Assembly: GCA_050700115.1 (NCBI GenBank)
Contig: JBOHGG010000011.1
Location: 1 to 64,000 of the forward strand
Direction of reading: 5' to 3'
Source of the DNA: GCA-003244245 sp050700115
GTDB taxonomy: Bacteria; Actinomycetota; Actinomycetes; Mycobacteriales; Pseudonocardiaceae
Length of the DNA stretch: 64,000 bases
Shown: positions 32,745-41,369 of the stretch, one piece after another
How the letters are laid out: every line of letters starts with the position of its first letter
How positions within the stretch are numbered: position 1 is the stretch's first letter
The notes under the pieces: model-generated
What the model saw: the letters and a program-made list of their open reading frames with translations, nothing else
Told to the model about the DNA's origin: nothing
Databases searched by the model: none
Translations under genes and position numbers: made by a program

Positions 32745-34283
32745 TCACCCCACTCGCAACGCCGGCAGGTGCAACTCCTGCTGGGCGTCCTCCAGCAGGT
32801 ACTTACCGATGGACGCACTGGGCGGCAGCGGGATCGGGTAGCGACCGTCGAAGCACGCTGCGCACAGCCGGGAGGCCGGCTGCTCAGAGGCCGCAATGAG
32901 GTTCGCGAGGCTGACGTAGCCGAGACTGTCAGCCCCGATGGAGCGCCGTATCCCATCAACGTCACTGCCGTCGCTGCCCTTACCACCACTAGCGATCAGC
33001 TCGGAGCGGGAGGCGAAGTCAACGCCGTAGAAGCACGGCCAGCGCACCGGCGGGCTGGCAATCCTCACATGCACTTCGATAGCCCCGGCCTCGCGCAGCA
33101 TCCGGACCAGGGCGCGCTGGGTGTTACCCCGCACGATGGAGTCGTCCACCACCACAAGGCGCTTGCCGCGGATGACGTCGCGCAGCGGGTTGAGCTTGAG
33201 CCGGATACCGAGCTGGCGGATCGTCTGCGACGGCTGGATGAAGGTGCGCCCGACGTAGGAGTTCTTCACCAGCCCCGAGCCGTAAGGGATTCCCGAGCCC
33301 TGCGCGTAGCCGATGGCCGCTGGGGTGCCCGACTCGGGCACCGGGATGACCAGATCGGCGTCGACCGGGTGCTCGGCCGCCAGCCGCCGGCCGATCTCCA
33401 CCCGGGTGGCGTGCACCCCGCGCCCGGCGATGGTGGTGTCCGGGCGGGCCAGATAGACGTACTCGAACACGCAGCCCTTGGGATCGGGGTTGGCGAAGCG
33501 CGAGCTGCGCAGCCCACCTGCGTCGATGGCCAGCAGTTCGCCTGGCTCAACCTCACGGACGAAGCTGGCACCGACGATATCGAGCGCTGCGGTCTCGCTG
33601 GCGATCACCCAGCCACGGTCCAGCCGGCCGAGCACCAACGGGCGGACGCCGTGCGGGTCTCGCGCGGCGTAAAGCGTGTCCTGGTGGCAGAAGACCAGCG
33701 AGAATGCCCCCCGGAGCTGGGGCAACAGGCGCTGGGCGGCCTGCTCGATGCCGGTGTCCGCCGCAGCAGTGGCCAGCAGACCGGTGATCAGGTCCGAGTC
33801 GGTGGTCGCACCATTGCGGGTGGGCGCGCCGACCTCGCAGGCCTGCTCCAGCAGTTCGGCGGTGTTCACCAGGTTGCCGTTGTGCCCCAGCGCCAGACCC
33901 GACCCGCTTACCGTGGTGCGAAACGTGGGCTGGGCGTTCTCCCAGGTCGTCGATCCAGTGGTGGAGTAACGGCAGTGTCCGACTGCGATATGCCCGGAAA
34001 GGCTGGACAGCACCTGCTCGTCGAACACCTGGCTGACCAGCCCGAGGTCCTTGAACACCAGCACCTGCGAGCCGTCGGACACCGCCATGCCGGCGGCCTC
34101 CTGGCCACGATGCTGCAGGGCGAACAGGCCGAAGTAGGTGAGCTTGGCGACTTCCTCGCCTGGGGCCCAGACACCGAAGACACCGCACTCTTCGCGCGGT
34201 CCCTCATGATCGGCGCTGTCGTCTGCGCTGGGGTCGTCTCTCATGTGGTCGTCGGGGTCATATCGGGGCGTTTGGTTGCCCAC
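32745..34283 (-). CDS. purF: Amidophosphoribosyltransferase
   Basis: A 512-residue enzyme making phosphoribosylamine from PRPP and glutamine, the first step of purine synthesis. The N-terminal nucleophile is Cys33 in EECGVFGVWAPGEE, so a 32-residue propeptide should be removed. Glutaminase: ALQHRGQEAAGMA. PRPP-binding loop: VVVDDSIVRGNT. Late Cys residues (RLCAACFDGRYP) match the Fe-S type PurF of Bacillus and actinobacteria. GTG 34283 follows AGGGAG with 7-base spacing. Confidence 0.95.
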   Translation of the reverse strand: MGNQTPRYDPDDHMRDDPSADDSADHEGPREECGVFGVWAPGEEVAKLTYFGLFALQHRGQEAAGMAVSDGSQVLVFKDLGLVSQVFDEQVLSSLSGHIAVGHCRYSTTGSTTWENAQPTFRTTVSGSGLALGHNGNLVNTAELLEQACEVGAPTRNGATTDSDLITGLLATAAADTGIEQAAQRLLPQLRGAFSLVFCHQDTLYAARDPHGVRPLVLGRLDRGWVIASETAALDIVGASFVREVEPGELLAIDAGGLRSSRFANPDPKGCVFEYVYLARPDTTIAGRGVHATRVEIGRRLAAEHPVDADLVIPVPESGTPAAIGYAQGSGIPYGSGLVKNSYVGRTFIQPSQTIRQLGIRLKLNPLRDVIRGKRLVVVDDSIVRGNTQRALVRMLREAGAIEVHVRIASPPVRWPCFYGVDFASRSELIASGGKGSDGSDVDGIRRSIGADSLGYVSLANLIAASEQPASRLCAACFDGRYPIPLPPSASIGKYLLEDAQQELHLPALRVG

Positions 34284-34509
34284 CTGCGACTCCCTGTCGA
34301 CGGGACGGGTGACGATTCCACTCTACTGGCTGCTTGTTGGTCCGCGCGCGGCTGGCGCGGTGTCGCGGCCCTGGCTGCGCATGCTAGGCCGAAGGGGTGG
34401 AGCTGCCCGTCATGGGTGGTCTGGCGGTGCCGTAACGGAGTATGCATCTACGCCGGGGGGTTATCCAGTCACACCACGTACACGGACTCACCACGCACAC
34501 GGAGACTTA

Positions 34510-35214
34510 GTGCCCAGACCGACTCCCCGCCATCGTCGAAAGGCGGGCTCCGGACCCCCAGCCGCTGCCTTGATCGCATGGATCGGGACCCACCCACGCC
34601 GGGGCAACAATGCCGCCACCGCCGCGGAGGGTGCAGGCGAACCCGATCTGCGTCCACCTGCCAGCGCCGGGTCTGCCAGGAAAGTCGCGGCCAGCGTTGC
34701 GCTGGTCTGTGGCGCAGTCATAGCCGTCACGGCAAGCACCACCGAGGGGATCCTCGGGCCGCGCGACACCACCACGACACCCGTGAGCCCGCAGGCCGGG
34801 CCAGGCCGGGCACCGGACCAGACGGCGCCCGGCCTGGCAGCGCATCCCGTCCCCGCCATGCAGGTCGAGAAGAACATGGCGTTCTCCCCTGCCCCGGCCG
34901 CGGCGCAGCCGCGGGTAGCCCGTCAGGCGCCCAAGTCCATCCCGGTGCCCCCCGCAACAGAGCAGGTTGCTGAGGCAGCCGCAGCGCCACCAGCCGCCGC
35001 GCCCCGAGCCACCGCCCCTCGAACCACCGCCCCCCGCGTCAGGACCCAGCCTGACGCGTCAGCTCAGCGGCGAACCACAAGCAGGTCCGACACACCTCGG
35101 ACGTCACCCTCCCGCCAGCGATCAACCTCTGATCGGGGGTCGCGGTCGGGCGGCCTGGGGCCGACGGTGGATCGGACGACAGATTCTCTGGGGTCGACGT
35201 TGGGCGTGCGCTGA
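34510..35214 (+). CDS. Membrane-anchored Ala/Pro-rich hypothetical protein
   Basis: A 234-residue protein. A basic head (RPTPRHRRKAG) precedes one probable membrane helix (KVAASVALVCGAVIAVTAS, around residues 61-79). The rest is a long Pro/Ala/Thr/Arg-rich, presumably extracellular and disordered tail (PRATAPRTTAPRVRTQP), ending in a Ser/Gly/Arg-rich segment. GGAGA stands 5 bases before GTG 34510. No domain recognised; a cell-wall-spanning protein is likely. It diverges from purF. Confidence 0.6.
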   Translation: MPRPTPRHRRKAGSGPPAAALIAWIGTHPRRGNNAATAAEGAGEPDLRPPASAGSARKVAASVALVCGAVIAVTASTTEGILGPRDTTTTPVSPQAGPGRAPDQTAPGLAAHPVPAMQVEKNMAFSPAPAAAQPRVARQAPKSIPVPPATEQVAEAAAAPPAAAPRATAPRTTAPRVRTQPDASAQRRTTSRSDTPRTSPSRQRSTSDRGSRSGGLGPTVDRTTDSLGSTLGVR

Positions 35215-35223
35215 GCGGTGCGC

Positions 35224-35784
35224 TCAGGTACGCCGTCCGAGCAGGGCAAGCAGTCGGGCCTGGGCGTCGGCGTCTTCGCCTACTGCGACTGGCGGGGCGA
35301 ACAGCCCCGTGCCGACCAGTTCCTCGACGCGCGGCTCGATGAAACCCAGTACGTCGCGCACCAGGTCCTCGTCGAGACGCTCATCAGCTCCGATTGCCCG
35401 GGCCAGATCCCACGCGTGGACGGTCAGATCCATGGTCATCTCGTGGCAGTACTCGTCGGCGGGTCGGTGCCCGTAGGACAGCGCGACGGACCGCCGCAGG
35501 GCACCCGGGGCCGCGAACGCCTCCCGCGCCGCGGCTGCGGCACTCTCCCAGGCCGCTACCGGGTCGCCCCCGAGCTGATCGCCATCGAAGCGATCCCCGA
35601 CGCCCTCGATGGTGGCACCGTCGAGCAGCAGCGGCGCCCACAGCTGCTCGACGACCAGGTGGTCTACCAAAGCTCGCACGTCCCATTCAGTGCACGGGGT
35701 CGGGTCCCGCCACTGGTCCGGCCGCACAGCCCGCACCCGACGATCAAACTCACCCATAGCGGAAGCAAACCGAGACAGCGTCAT
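35224..35784 (-). CDS. TIGR03086-type metal-binding protein (DinB/MDMPI fold)
   Basis: A 186-residue protein of the mycothiol-dependent maleylpyruvate isomerase N-terminal-domain superfamily. Metal-binding residues are spread over helices: the His of LVDHLVVEQLWAPLL, a Glu/His in DEYCHEMTMDLTVHAWDLAR. The TPCTEWDVRALVDHL block is characteristic of TIGR03086. Substrate unknown; presence of mshD nearby is consistent with a mycothiol-linked family but does not prove it. It converges with the membrane protein at 34510. Confidence 0.8.
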   Translation of the reverse strand: MTLSRFASAMGEFDRRVRAVRPDQWRDPTPCTEWDVRALVDHLVVEQLWAPLLLDGATIEGVGDRFDGDQLGGDPVAAWESAAAAAREAFAAPGALRRSVALSYGHRPADEYCHEMTMDLTVHAWDLARAIGADERLDEDLVRDVLGFIEPRVEELVGTGLFAPPVAVGEDADAQARLLALLGRRT

Positions 35785-35811
35785 ACCCCCAATGGTGCGG
35801 GATCCGTATCG

Positions 35812-35861
35812 AGCGGGCTCAGCGGGGTTATGGGCACCCCGTTGACCCCGCTGAGCCCGCT
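35812..35861. repeat. Repeat family B hairpin, second copy
   Basis: AGCGGGCTCAGCGGGGT (35812-35828) is exactly complementary to 35845-35861; loop 16 bases. It continues into GAATGCGGGG. The segment GAGCCCGCTGAATGCGGG is shared with the copy at 30281-30302. It overlaps the 3' end of the sterol-carrier ORF, whose last residues (HSAGSAGSTGCP) are therefore repeat-derived. Confidence 0.75.
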
Positions 35862-36223
35862 GAATGCGGGGGTCGCACCAAGGGCAACCACGCTGAGAGG
35901 TCCGTTCGGGGGCCGGATGCAGCTACGCGGGCGGTGGCCAGCGCGTCGAGCCAGGACAGCCTGGCGGTGGCGAGTTCGAGCCAGGTTCGCGGGTCGGTCT
36001 CCACCACGTTGGATGGCGTGCCCCTGGTGTGTTTCGGCCCCGCGACACATTGCACCGCCGCGAACGGTGGCACTCGCACCTCCACCGTGGCGCCCGGAGC
36101 CACCTGCGCCAGGGTCCGCAGGCTGAGCCGGACCGCCCTCGCCAGCTCAGTGCGCCCCGGCTCCGGACCCTCCCCATCCAGCCAGCCCTCGACAGCCTCC
36201 AACGCGTCACCCAGCTCGTTCAT
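35828..36223 (-). CDS. Sterol-carrier-family (SCP2-like) protein
   Basis: A 131-residue protein (MNELGDALEAVEGWLDGEG). The core ATVEVRVPPFAAVQCVAGPK-HTRGTPSNVVETDP and TWLELATARLSW match bacterial sterol-carrier family proteins, which fold like a lipid-binding SCP2 domain. It is the counterpart of Rv0807, between purF and purL. It is not itself a known purine enzyme. ATG 36223 is the best start; the ORF extends further upstream into repeat DNA. Confidence 0.75.
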   Translation of the reverse strand: MNELGDALEAVEGWLDGEGPEPGRTELARAVRLSLRTLAQVAPGATVEVRVPPFAAVQCVAGPKHTRGTPSNVVETDPRTWLELATARLSWLDALATARVAASGPRTDLSAWLPLVRPPHSAGSAGSTGCP

Positions 36224-36235
36224 GTGCTTCTCCAC

Positions 36236-36392
36236 CGCATTCTGGATGCAGACAACCATGGCCCCGCTAGCGGGGCCGCCCATGAGGGATGAAACTTCGG
36301 CGCACCAGCACCACTGGCCTCATCCGCACCTAGTTTCGTCTCAGACTGCGGTAATCCAGGGGCGCAATGGTGCAGTCTGCATCCAGAACGCG
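36236..36392. mobile_element. MITE-like 157-bp element, repeat family A (long copy)
   Basis: Ends are an 18-base inverted repeat: CGCATTCTGGATGCAGAC (36236-36253) and GTCTGCATCCAGAACGCG (36375-36392), 17 of 18 matching. Inside is a perfect 18-base palindrome GGCCCCGCTAGCGGGGCC (36260-36277) and no coding frame. It sits between the sterol-carrier gene and the purL stop. The ends match the arms of the hairpin at 28250-28310. No target duplication is clear and no transposase is present, so a non-autonomous element is an inference. Confidence 0.5.
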
Positions 36393-36405
36393 GTAAGAGG
36401 GGGGC

Positions 36406-38685
36406 TCAGGGGTCGAAGAGGGTGGGGAGGGTGGCTTGCCAGGCAGCGCGGAGCTCGAGTAAAGGGATGGGGGCGATCGTGGCGATCTCCAGTACGGGGG
36501 CGGCGTGCACGGTTCCGAGCCGGGTCACCGGCACCCCGTGGTCCGTGCACAGTTGCGCGACACGGTGAGCATGTGCGCCGGACACGCCGAGCAGGACGCG
36601 ACCAGCGGACTCGGCGAACAGGGCGACGAACGGGTCTAGGTCCGCAGGTAAGCGCACCCGGGCGCCGTGGCCGCTCAGCAGGGCCGCTTCCACCAGGGCC
36701 TGGGCCAGACCACCGTCGGATAGATCGTGGGTCCCGCTCACCAGGCCGTGCCGGGCCGCAGCCGCCAGCACCTGGCCGATCGCCTGCTCCCGGGCCAAAT
36801 CCACCACGGGCGGGCGACCGCCGAGGTGCCCGTGCAATTCGTGCGCCCATTCGCTGCCACCGAATTCGTCGCGGGTGTCACCGAGCAGCCAGACCTCGTC
36901 ACCGGGATCGCCCAGCGCCGTGCGGATCCGGCGGCGCACGTCGTCGATCACCCCGAGCACCCCGATGATCGGGGTGGGCAGGATCGCGGTGTCCCCGGTC
37001 TGGTTGTAGAAGCTGACGTTCCCGCCGGTGACCGGGATGCCGAGGGCGGCGCAGCCGTCGGCCAGACCGCGGACGGCCTGCTGGAACTGCCACATCACAC
37101 CGGGATCGGTGGGTGCGCCGAAATTGAGGCAGTTCGTCACGGCCAGCGGGGTGGCACCGGTGACCGCGACGTTGCGGTAGGCCTCGGCCAGCGCCAGCTG
37201 GGTGCCGGCATAGGGGTCCAGGGCGCAGTACCGGCCGTTGCCGTCAGTGGACACCGCGATCCCGCGCTGCGTGGTCTCGTCGATACGCACCATGCCGGCA
37301 TCGCTGGGTTGCGCAAGCACAGTGCCGCCGCGCACGTAGCGGTCGTACTGGTCGGTCACCCAGGCCCGCGAACACAGGCCCGGGCTGGCCACCATCCGCA
37401 ACAGCGTCGCTCTCAACGCGTCTGGCGTGGACGGTCGTGGCAATGCGTCCGGAACCGATGCCCGCAGAGCGTCCTGGGTGGACGGCCGTTGCACCGGGCG
37501 GTGGTACACCGGTCCGTCGTGCGCGACGGTGCGCGGCGGCACGTCGACCACGGTCTCGCCATGCCAGGTGATCATCAGTCGGTCGCCGTCGGTAACCTCA
37601 CCGATCACCGTTGCGGCGACTTCCCATTTCGCGCACACGGCCATGAAGGCGTCCACATCGGCGGGACGCACCACAGCGCACATCCGCTCCTGAGACTCGC
37701 TGGAAAGGATCTCGGCCGCTGTCATGTCCGGCGCCCGCAGTGGCACCGCGTCAAGCTCGATCCGCATGCCGCCGTCGCCGGCGCCGGCCAGCTCCGATGT
37801 GGCGCAGGACAGACCGGCCCCGCCGAGGTCCTGAATGCCGGCCACGAGGCCGGCCTTGAAGAGCTCCAGACAGCACTCGATGAGCAGCTTCTCGGTGAAC
37901 GGGTCGCCGACCTGCACGCTGGGCAGCTTCGTGCGACCGCCGTGCCCAGCGCTGCCGGCGCCGAAACTCTCGCTGGCCAGCACGCTGACCCCGCCGATGC
38001 CGTCCAGGCCGGTGCGCGCGCCGAACAGGACGATCTTGTTGCCGGTGCCGCTGGCGTGCGCCAGGTGCAGGTCCTCGACCCGCATCGCCCCCACACACAG
38101 CGCGTTGACCAGCGGATTACCCGCGTAGGAGGGGTCGAAGACAACCTCGCCACCGATGTTGGGCAGGCCAAGGCAATTGCCGTAACCCCCGATTCCGGCG
38201 ACCACCCCGGGCAGGACCCGTTTCGTGTCGGCGGCGCCGGCCGGGCCGAACCGCAGTGGGTCGGCCACCGCGATCGGCCGCGCACCCATCGCCATGATGT
38301 CGCGGACGATCCCGCCGACCCCGGTCGCTGCGCCCTGGTAGGGCTCCACGTAGGACGGATGGTTGTGCGACTCGATCTTGAAGGTCACCGCCCAGCCTTC
38401 GCCGACTTCGACCACGCCGGCGTTCTCCCCCATGCCGGCGAGCATCCGCTGCCGCATCGCCGCCGTGGTGGTCTCCCCGAAATAGCGCAGATGCACCTTG
38501 GAGGACTTGTAGGAACAGTGCTCGCTCCACATCACCGAGTACATCGCCAGCTCGGCCTCGGTGGGCCGGCGCCCGAGGATCTCGCGGACCCGCGCGTACT
38601 CGTCGTCGGCGAGCCCCAACTCACGATAGGGCTGCGGCTGGTCAGGGGTAGCAGCGGCATGCTGCACGGAGTCGATGTTGCCCAC
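36406..38685 (-). CDS. purL: Phosphoribosylformylglycinamidine synthase, large subunit
   Basis: A 759-residue small-type PurL, which needs the separate PurQ and PurS subunits also present here. Seen: MYSVMWSEHCSYKSSKVHLR, NAGVVEVGEGWAVTFKIESH, GVGGIVRDIMAMGARPIA, two AIRS-like halves and VTGGNVSFYNQTGDTAILPT. The reaction converts FGAR to FGAM with ATP and ammonia supplied by PurQ. GTG 38685 has no clear ribosome site; TACTCT 6 bases upstream may make the message leaderless, giving purL its own promoter. Confidence 0.95.
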   Translation of the reverse strand: MGNIDSVQHAAATPDQPQPYRELGLADDEYARVREILGRRPTEAELAMYSVMWSEHCSYKSSKVHLRYFGETTTAAMRQRMLAGMGENAGVVEVGEGWAVTFKIESHNHPSYVEPYQGAATGVGGIVRDIMAMGARPIAVADPLRFGPAGAADTKRVLPGVVAGIGGYGNCLGLPNIGGEVVFDPSYAGNPLVNALCVGAMRVEDLHLAHASGTGNKIVLFGARTGLDGIGGVSVLASESFGAGSAGHGGRTKLPSVQVGDPFTEKLLIECCLELFKAGLVAGIQDLGGAGLSCATSELAGAGDGGMRIELDAVPLRAPDMTAAEILSSESQERMCAVVRPADVDAFMAVCAKWEVAATVIGEVTDGDRLMITWHGETVVDVPPRTVAHDGPVYHRPVQRPSTQDALRASVPDALPRPSTPDALRATLLRMVASPGLCSRAWVTDQYDRYVRGGTVLAQPSDAGMVRIDETTQRGIAVSTDGNGRYCALDPYAGTQLALAEAYRNVAVTGATPLAVTNCLNFGAPTDPGVMWQFQQAVRGLADGCAALGIPVTGGNVSFYNQTGDTAILPTPIIGVLGVIDDVRRRIRTALGDPGDEVWLLGDTRDEFGGSEWAHELHGHLGGRPPVVDLAREQAIGQVLAAAARHGLVSGTHDLSDGGLAQALVEAALLSGHGARVRLPADLDPFVALFAESAGRVLLGVSGAHAHRVAQLCTDHGVPVTRLGTVHAAPVLEIATIAPIPLLELRAAWQATLPTLFDP

Positions 38686-38702
38686 CCGGTAAGAGTATTC
38701 GT

Positions 38703-38764
38703 CGCCATTCGGAGCCGAATGGCGGTTACCAGCCGCGCGCCAAGCGCTATTCGGAGCCGAATCG
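38703..38764. promoter_or_regulatory. Pair of CGCnATTCGG-AG-CCGAATnGCG palindromes before purL
   Basis: CGCCATTCGG-AG-CCGAATGGCG (38703-38724) is a perfect 10-bp-arm palindrome. A second copy with core ATTCGGAGCCGAAT lies at 38749-38762, overlapping the 3' end of purQ. The spacing is 42 bases, four helical turns. They stand immediately upstream of the presumed purL promoter and could bind a dimeric regulator at two sites, or act as hairpins between purQ and purL. Confidence 0.5.
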
Positions 38765-39427
38765 CGACCCGGTCCCCGAGCGGAACAGGTCTAGCCCGTC
38801 AGCGGACGGTCCGGTGAGCGGATCGATCGCGTGCTCGGGATGCGGCATCAGCCCGACTACCCGACCGTCCGCCGAGGCGATCCCGGCGATGTCGTGCATC
38901 GCACCGTTCGGGGCTCCGCCGAGATAGCGGAACACCACACGGCCGTCGCCCTCGAGCTCGGCCAGCGTCGCCGCATCGGCCACATAGCGACCCTCGATGG
39001 ACTTCAGCGGCACCAGGATTTCGGCGCCCGGCCGATACCGGCCCGTCCAGGCCGTCACGCTGCTCTCCACCCGCAGCCGCTGATCACGGCAGACGAAGTG
39101 CAACCCAACGTTGCGCACCAGCGCGCCGGGCAACAGGCCCGCCTCGCACAGGATCTGGAAACCGTTGCAAATGCCCAAGACCGGCATGCCGCGGCGTGCC
39201 GCGTCGACGACAGCCCGCAGCGCCGGCTGGTGTGCGGCGATCGCACCGGCGCGCAGGTAGTCGCCGTAGGAGAACCCACCGGGTACCACGATCGCGTCCA
39301 CCCCGCGCAGATCATCATCGGCGTGCCAGAGCGCCACCGGCTCGGCCCCGGCGCGTCGCACGGCACGAGCTGCGTCGACATCATCGAGGGTGCCGGGGAA
39401 CGTGATCACACCGATCCTCGAGGTCAC
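38747..39427 (-). CDS. purQ: Phosphoribosylformylglycinamidine synthase, glutaminase subunit
   Basis: A 226-residue class I glutamine amidotransferase: RIGVITFPGTLDDVDAARAV, GFSYGDYLRAGAIAA, the nucleophile Cys in VLGICNGFQILCEAGLLPGA, and MPHPEHAID with the catalytic His/Glu. It feeds ammonia to PurL. Its start overlaps the end of purS by 4 bases. The last residues (SRFGSE) are encoded within the palindrome upstream of purL. Confidence 0.95.
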   Translation of the reverse strand: MTSRIGVITFPGTLDDVDAARAVRRAGAEPVALWHADDDLRGVDAIVVPGGFSYGDYLRAGAIAAHQPALRAVVDAARRGMPVLGICNGFQILCEAGLLPGALVRNVGLHFVCRDQRLRVESSVTAWTGRYRPGAEILVPLKSIEGRYVADAATLAELEGDGRVVFRYLGGAPNGAMHDIAGIASADGRVVGLMPHPEHAIDPLTGPSADGLDLFRSGTGSRFGSE

Positions 39428-39657
39428 AGTCGCCGTACCGTCCAGTCTTCGATCACGGGGTTGGCGAGCAGTTCGCCCGCCATCCGGTGCAGGTCGGCGT
39501 CGCCGATGGTGTCTGCCACGTCCAGCTCGAAGTGCTTGCCCTGCCGCACATCGTGCACCCCTGGGAAGCCCAGCCGGGGCAGCGCGCGTGCGATCGCCTG
39601 ACCCTGTGGGTCAAGGATCTCCGGTTTGAGGACCACGTCGACCACTACTCGCGCCAC
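39424..39657 (-). CDS. purS: Phosphoribosylformylglycinamidine synthase, PurS subunit
   Basis: A 77-residue structural subunit that bridges PurL and PurQ. MARVVVDVVLKPEILDPQGQ, ALPRLGFPGVHDVRQGKHFE and ANPVIEDWTVRRL are typical. I use GTG 39657, which gives the normal PurS length; the open frame runs far upstream but that is not part of the family. purS, purQ and purL are in the canonical order. Confidence 0.93.
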   Translation of the reverse strand: MARVVVDVVLKPEILDPQGQAIARALPRLGFPGVHDVRQGKHFELDVADTIGDADLHRMAGELLANPVIEDWTVRRL

Positions 39658-39796
39658 GCCGCCGAGGTTACCGGTGCGCCCGAAGCGAACATCGATGGCG
39701 GCACCACGCCAGGCCGGGTTGACGTCGGCACAGGAGGCCGAGCTGCTCGCGGCGTGTGGCAGGCTGGCAATTGACTCCTGCAGGAGGTGACCAACC

Positions 39797-40438
39797 GTGC
39801 AGATCGTCCACTTGGGGCAGTCCTGCGTGCTGGCCGAGGTCGGGGCGGCTCGGCTACTGCTGGACCCCGGCGTGTACTCCACCGGGTTCGAGGAACTCAC
39901 CGGACTCGATGCGATCCTGGTGACCCACCAGCATCCCGATCACCTCGACCTCGACCGGTTACCCGCCCTGCTGGCCGCGAACCCGGCGGCGCAGCTGGTC
40001 GTCGACATCGGCTCCGCGGAGCTACTGGCCGATGCGGGCATCGCGCACCAGGTGGTGAATCCCGGGGAGCACCTGGAGGTGGCCGGCGCTACGGTCGACG
40101 TGATCGGCGGTGACCACGGTGTGATCCATCCGGACATCCCGGTGGTCCCGAACAACGGCTACCTCCTCGACGGTGGCACCGGCACGATCCTGCACCCCGG
40201 GGACTCCTTCACCCTGGTCGGCCGGGACGTCGACGTGTTGCTGCTGCCCACCGCGGCACCGTGGCTCAAGGTCTCCGAGGCGGTGGACTACCTCCGTGCG
40301 GTCGACCCTGGACTGGCAGTGCCGATCCACCAGGCCATCCTGGCCAAGCCGGAGAAGCATTACGGGCTGTTCCGCGAGCTCGCCCCGGTCGGTACTGAGG
40401 TCCACCTTGCACCACGCGGTGAGGCACTCAAGCTCTGA
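39797..40438 (+). CDS. Metallo-beta-lactamase-fold hydrolase (UlaG-like)
   Basis: A 213-residue MBL-fold protein. MQIVHLGQSCVLAEVGAARL opens the fold; the metal motif HxHxDH is THQHPDHLDLDRL; later GGDHGVIHPDIP and HPGDSFTL supply further ligands. The single-domain form with an N-terminal HLGxS resembles UlaG-like or UPF0173 hydrolases. Substrate unknown. AGGAGG precedes GTG 39797. Divergent from purS. Confidence 0.85.
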   Translation: MQIVHLGQSCVLAEVGAARLLLDPGVYSTGFEELTGLDAILVTHQHPDHLDLDRLPALLAANPAAQLVVDIGSAELLADAGIAHQVVNPGEHLEVAGATVDVIGGDHGVIHPDIPVVPNNGYLLDGGTGTILHPGDSFTLVGRDVDVLLLPTAAPWLKVSEAVDYLRAVDPGLAVPIHQAILAKPEKHYGLFRELAPVGTEVHLAPRGEALKL

Positions 40439-40443
40439 GCAGC

Positions 40444-41178
40444 TCAGGCGGCCAGCGCGGGCTGTGCCGTGACGGCTCGGTATGTACTGGGGCGGGCGTG
40501 GTGATGCAGCGCCATATCGACCGCGTCGAGCAGAGCCGACCGTCGCGCACTGCGGGTCAAATCCGTCCCGTCCACCGCGATGCGCACCAGACCACCGCGA
40601 CGGGCGATGCGGGCCGTGCCGAGCACGAACGCCCGGCACCACCACGGTTCGGCCCGCTGGCCGGGCGCCAGCCCGAGAACCCCGAACCCCAGCAAGCGGC
40701 CACGGTGCGCCCGGTCTGACGCCAGGTCGTGTACCGCGGTGGCGTCGGCACATACCCGATACCCCGCATGCCGCAGCGCCCGCAGGGTTCCCGCCGACGC
40801 CAGCCACCGGGGCGGAACAAAGGCATCGGTCCGCAGCTCGAGGCGCTCCAGCAGGATGGTCGCAGCCCGCAGACGCAGCCCAGCCTCGTGTGCAGGGAGG
40901 TTCGCGAACTCTGCGCGGCGACCTAGCCTGGCAACGGCGTGCGACCCCCAACACCCAAGCGGGTCCAGCGTGTGATCGTAGCCGTGCACCAGCACGGCAT
41001 CTCCGGAGTTGCTACGTTCCCGGATCCAGTGCAGCGTGGTGGCGCCGCCAGGACGGCGGGGCACGACCAGCAGGGAGGCGGGTACCCCGCGAGCGTCCAG
41101 CTCGGCGGTCAGGTCAACACAGTCGTCCAGCGTCGCGGAACGGATCCCGGACAGCGACACAACCAGCTCACTGTGCAC
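40444..41178 (-). CDS. DUF2334 / polysaccharide-deacetylase-like protein
   Basis: A protein of about 244 residues. LVVSLSGIRSATLDDCVDLT, VPASLLVVPRRPGG, and AVLVHGYDHTLDP (the His-x-Tyr-Asp-His metal motif of DUF2334) indicate a carbohydrate-esterase-4-like barrel. It continues with FVPPRWLASAGTLRALRHAG. No signal peptide is seen. The start is unclear because a 15-base tandem repeat covers the region. GTG 41178 is chosen; starts up to 54 bases upstream remain open. Convergent with the MBL gene, only 5 bases apart. Confidence 0.7.
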   Translation of the reverse strand: MHSELVVSLSGIRSATLDDCVDLTAELDARGVPASLLVVPRRPGGATTLHWIRERSNSGDAVLVHGYDHTLDPLGCWGSHAVARLGRRAEFANLPAHEAGLRLRAATILLERLELRTDAFVPPRWLASAGTLRALRHAGYRVCADATAVHDLASDRAHRGRLLGFGVLGLAPGQRAEPWWCRAFVLGTARIARRGGLVRIAVDGTDLTRSARRSALLDAVDMALHHHARPSTYRAVTAQPALAA

Positions 41179-41210
41179 GACTCCAGGGGGCACGACTCCA
41201 GGGGGCACGA
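41176..41210. repeat. 15-base tandem repeat at the DUF2334 start
   Basis: CACGACTCCAGGGGG occurs twice (41176-41190, 41191-41205) plus CACGA. On the minus strand each unit carries GGAGTCGTG, a ribosome-site-like GGAG next to a GTG, so the duplication also duplicates a potential start. Slippage could alter initiation of the gene. Confidence 0.75.
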
Positions 41211-41369
41211 AACAATGACGCCGCACGCACATGACAGGCCGCTGACCGCAGGGTTTCGGCGGGAAACCGATCCGCCGAACACCACGCTGTCAACGACGAC
41301 AGACGGCAATCGGGGCGCCGACCTGACCTGGCCGGCGCCCCGATTGGTGCTCCATCGAACTCCCTGCGA

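Noticed and set aside
32721..34973. 750-residue plus-strand frame over purF
   Set aside because: Antisense to a canonical PurF; no recognisable domain.
36727..38817. 696-residue plus-strand frame over purL
   Set aside because: Shadow of purL; composition only.
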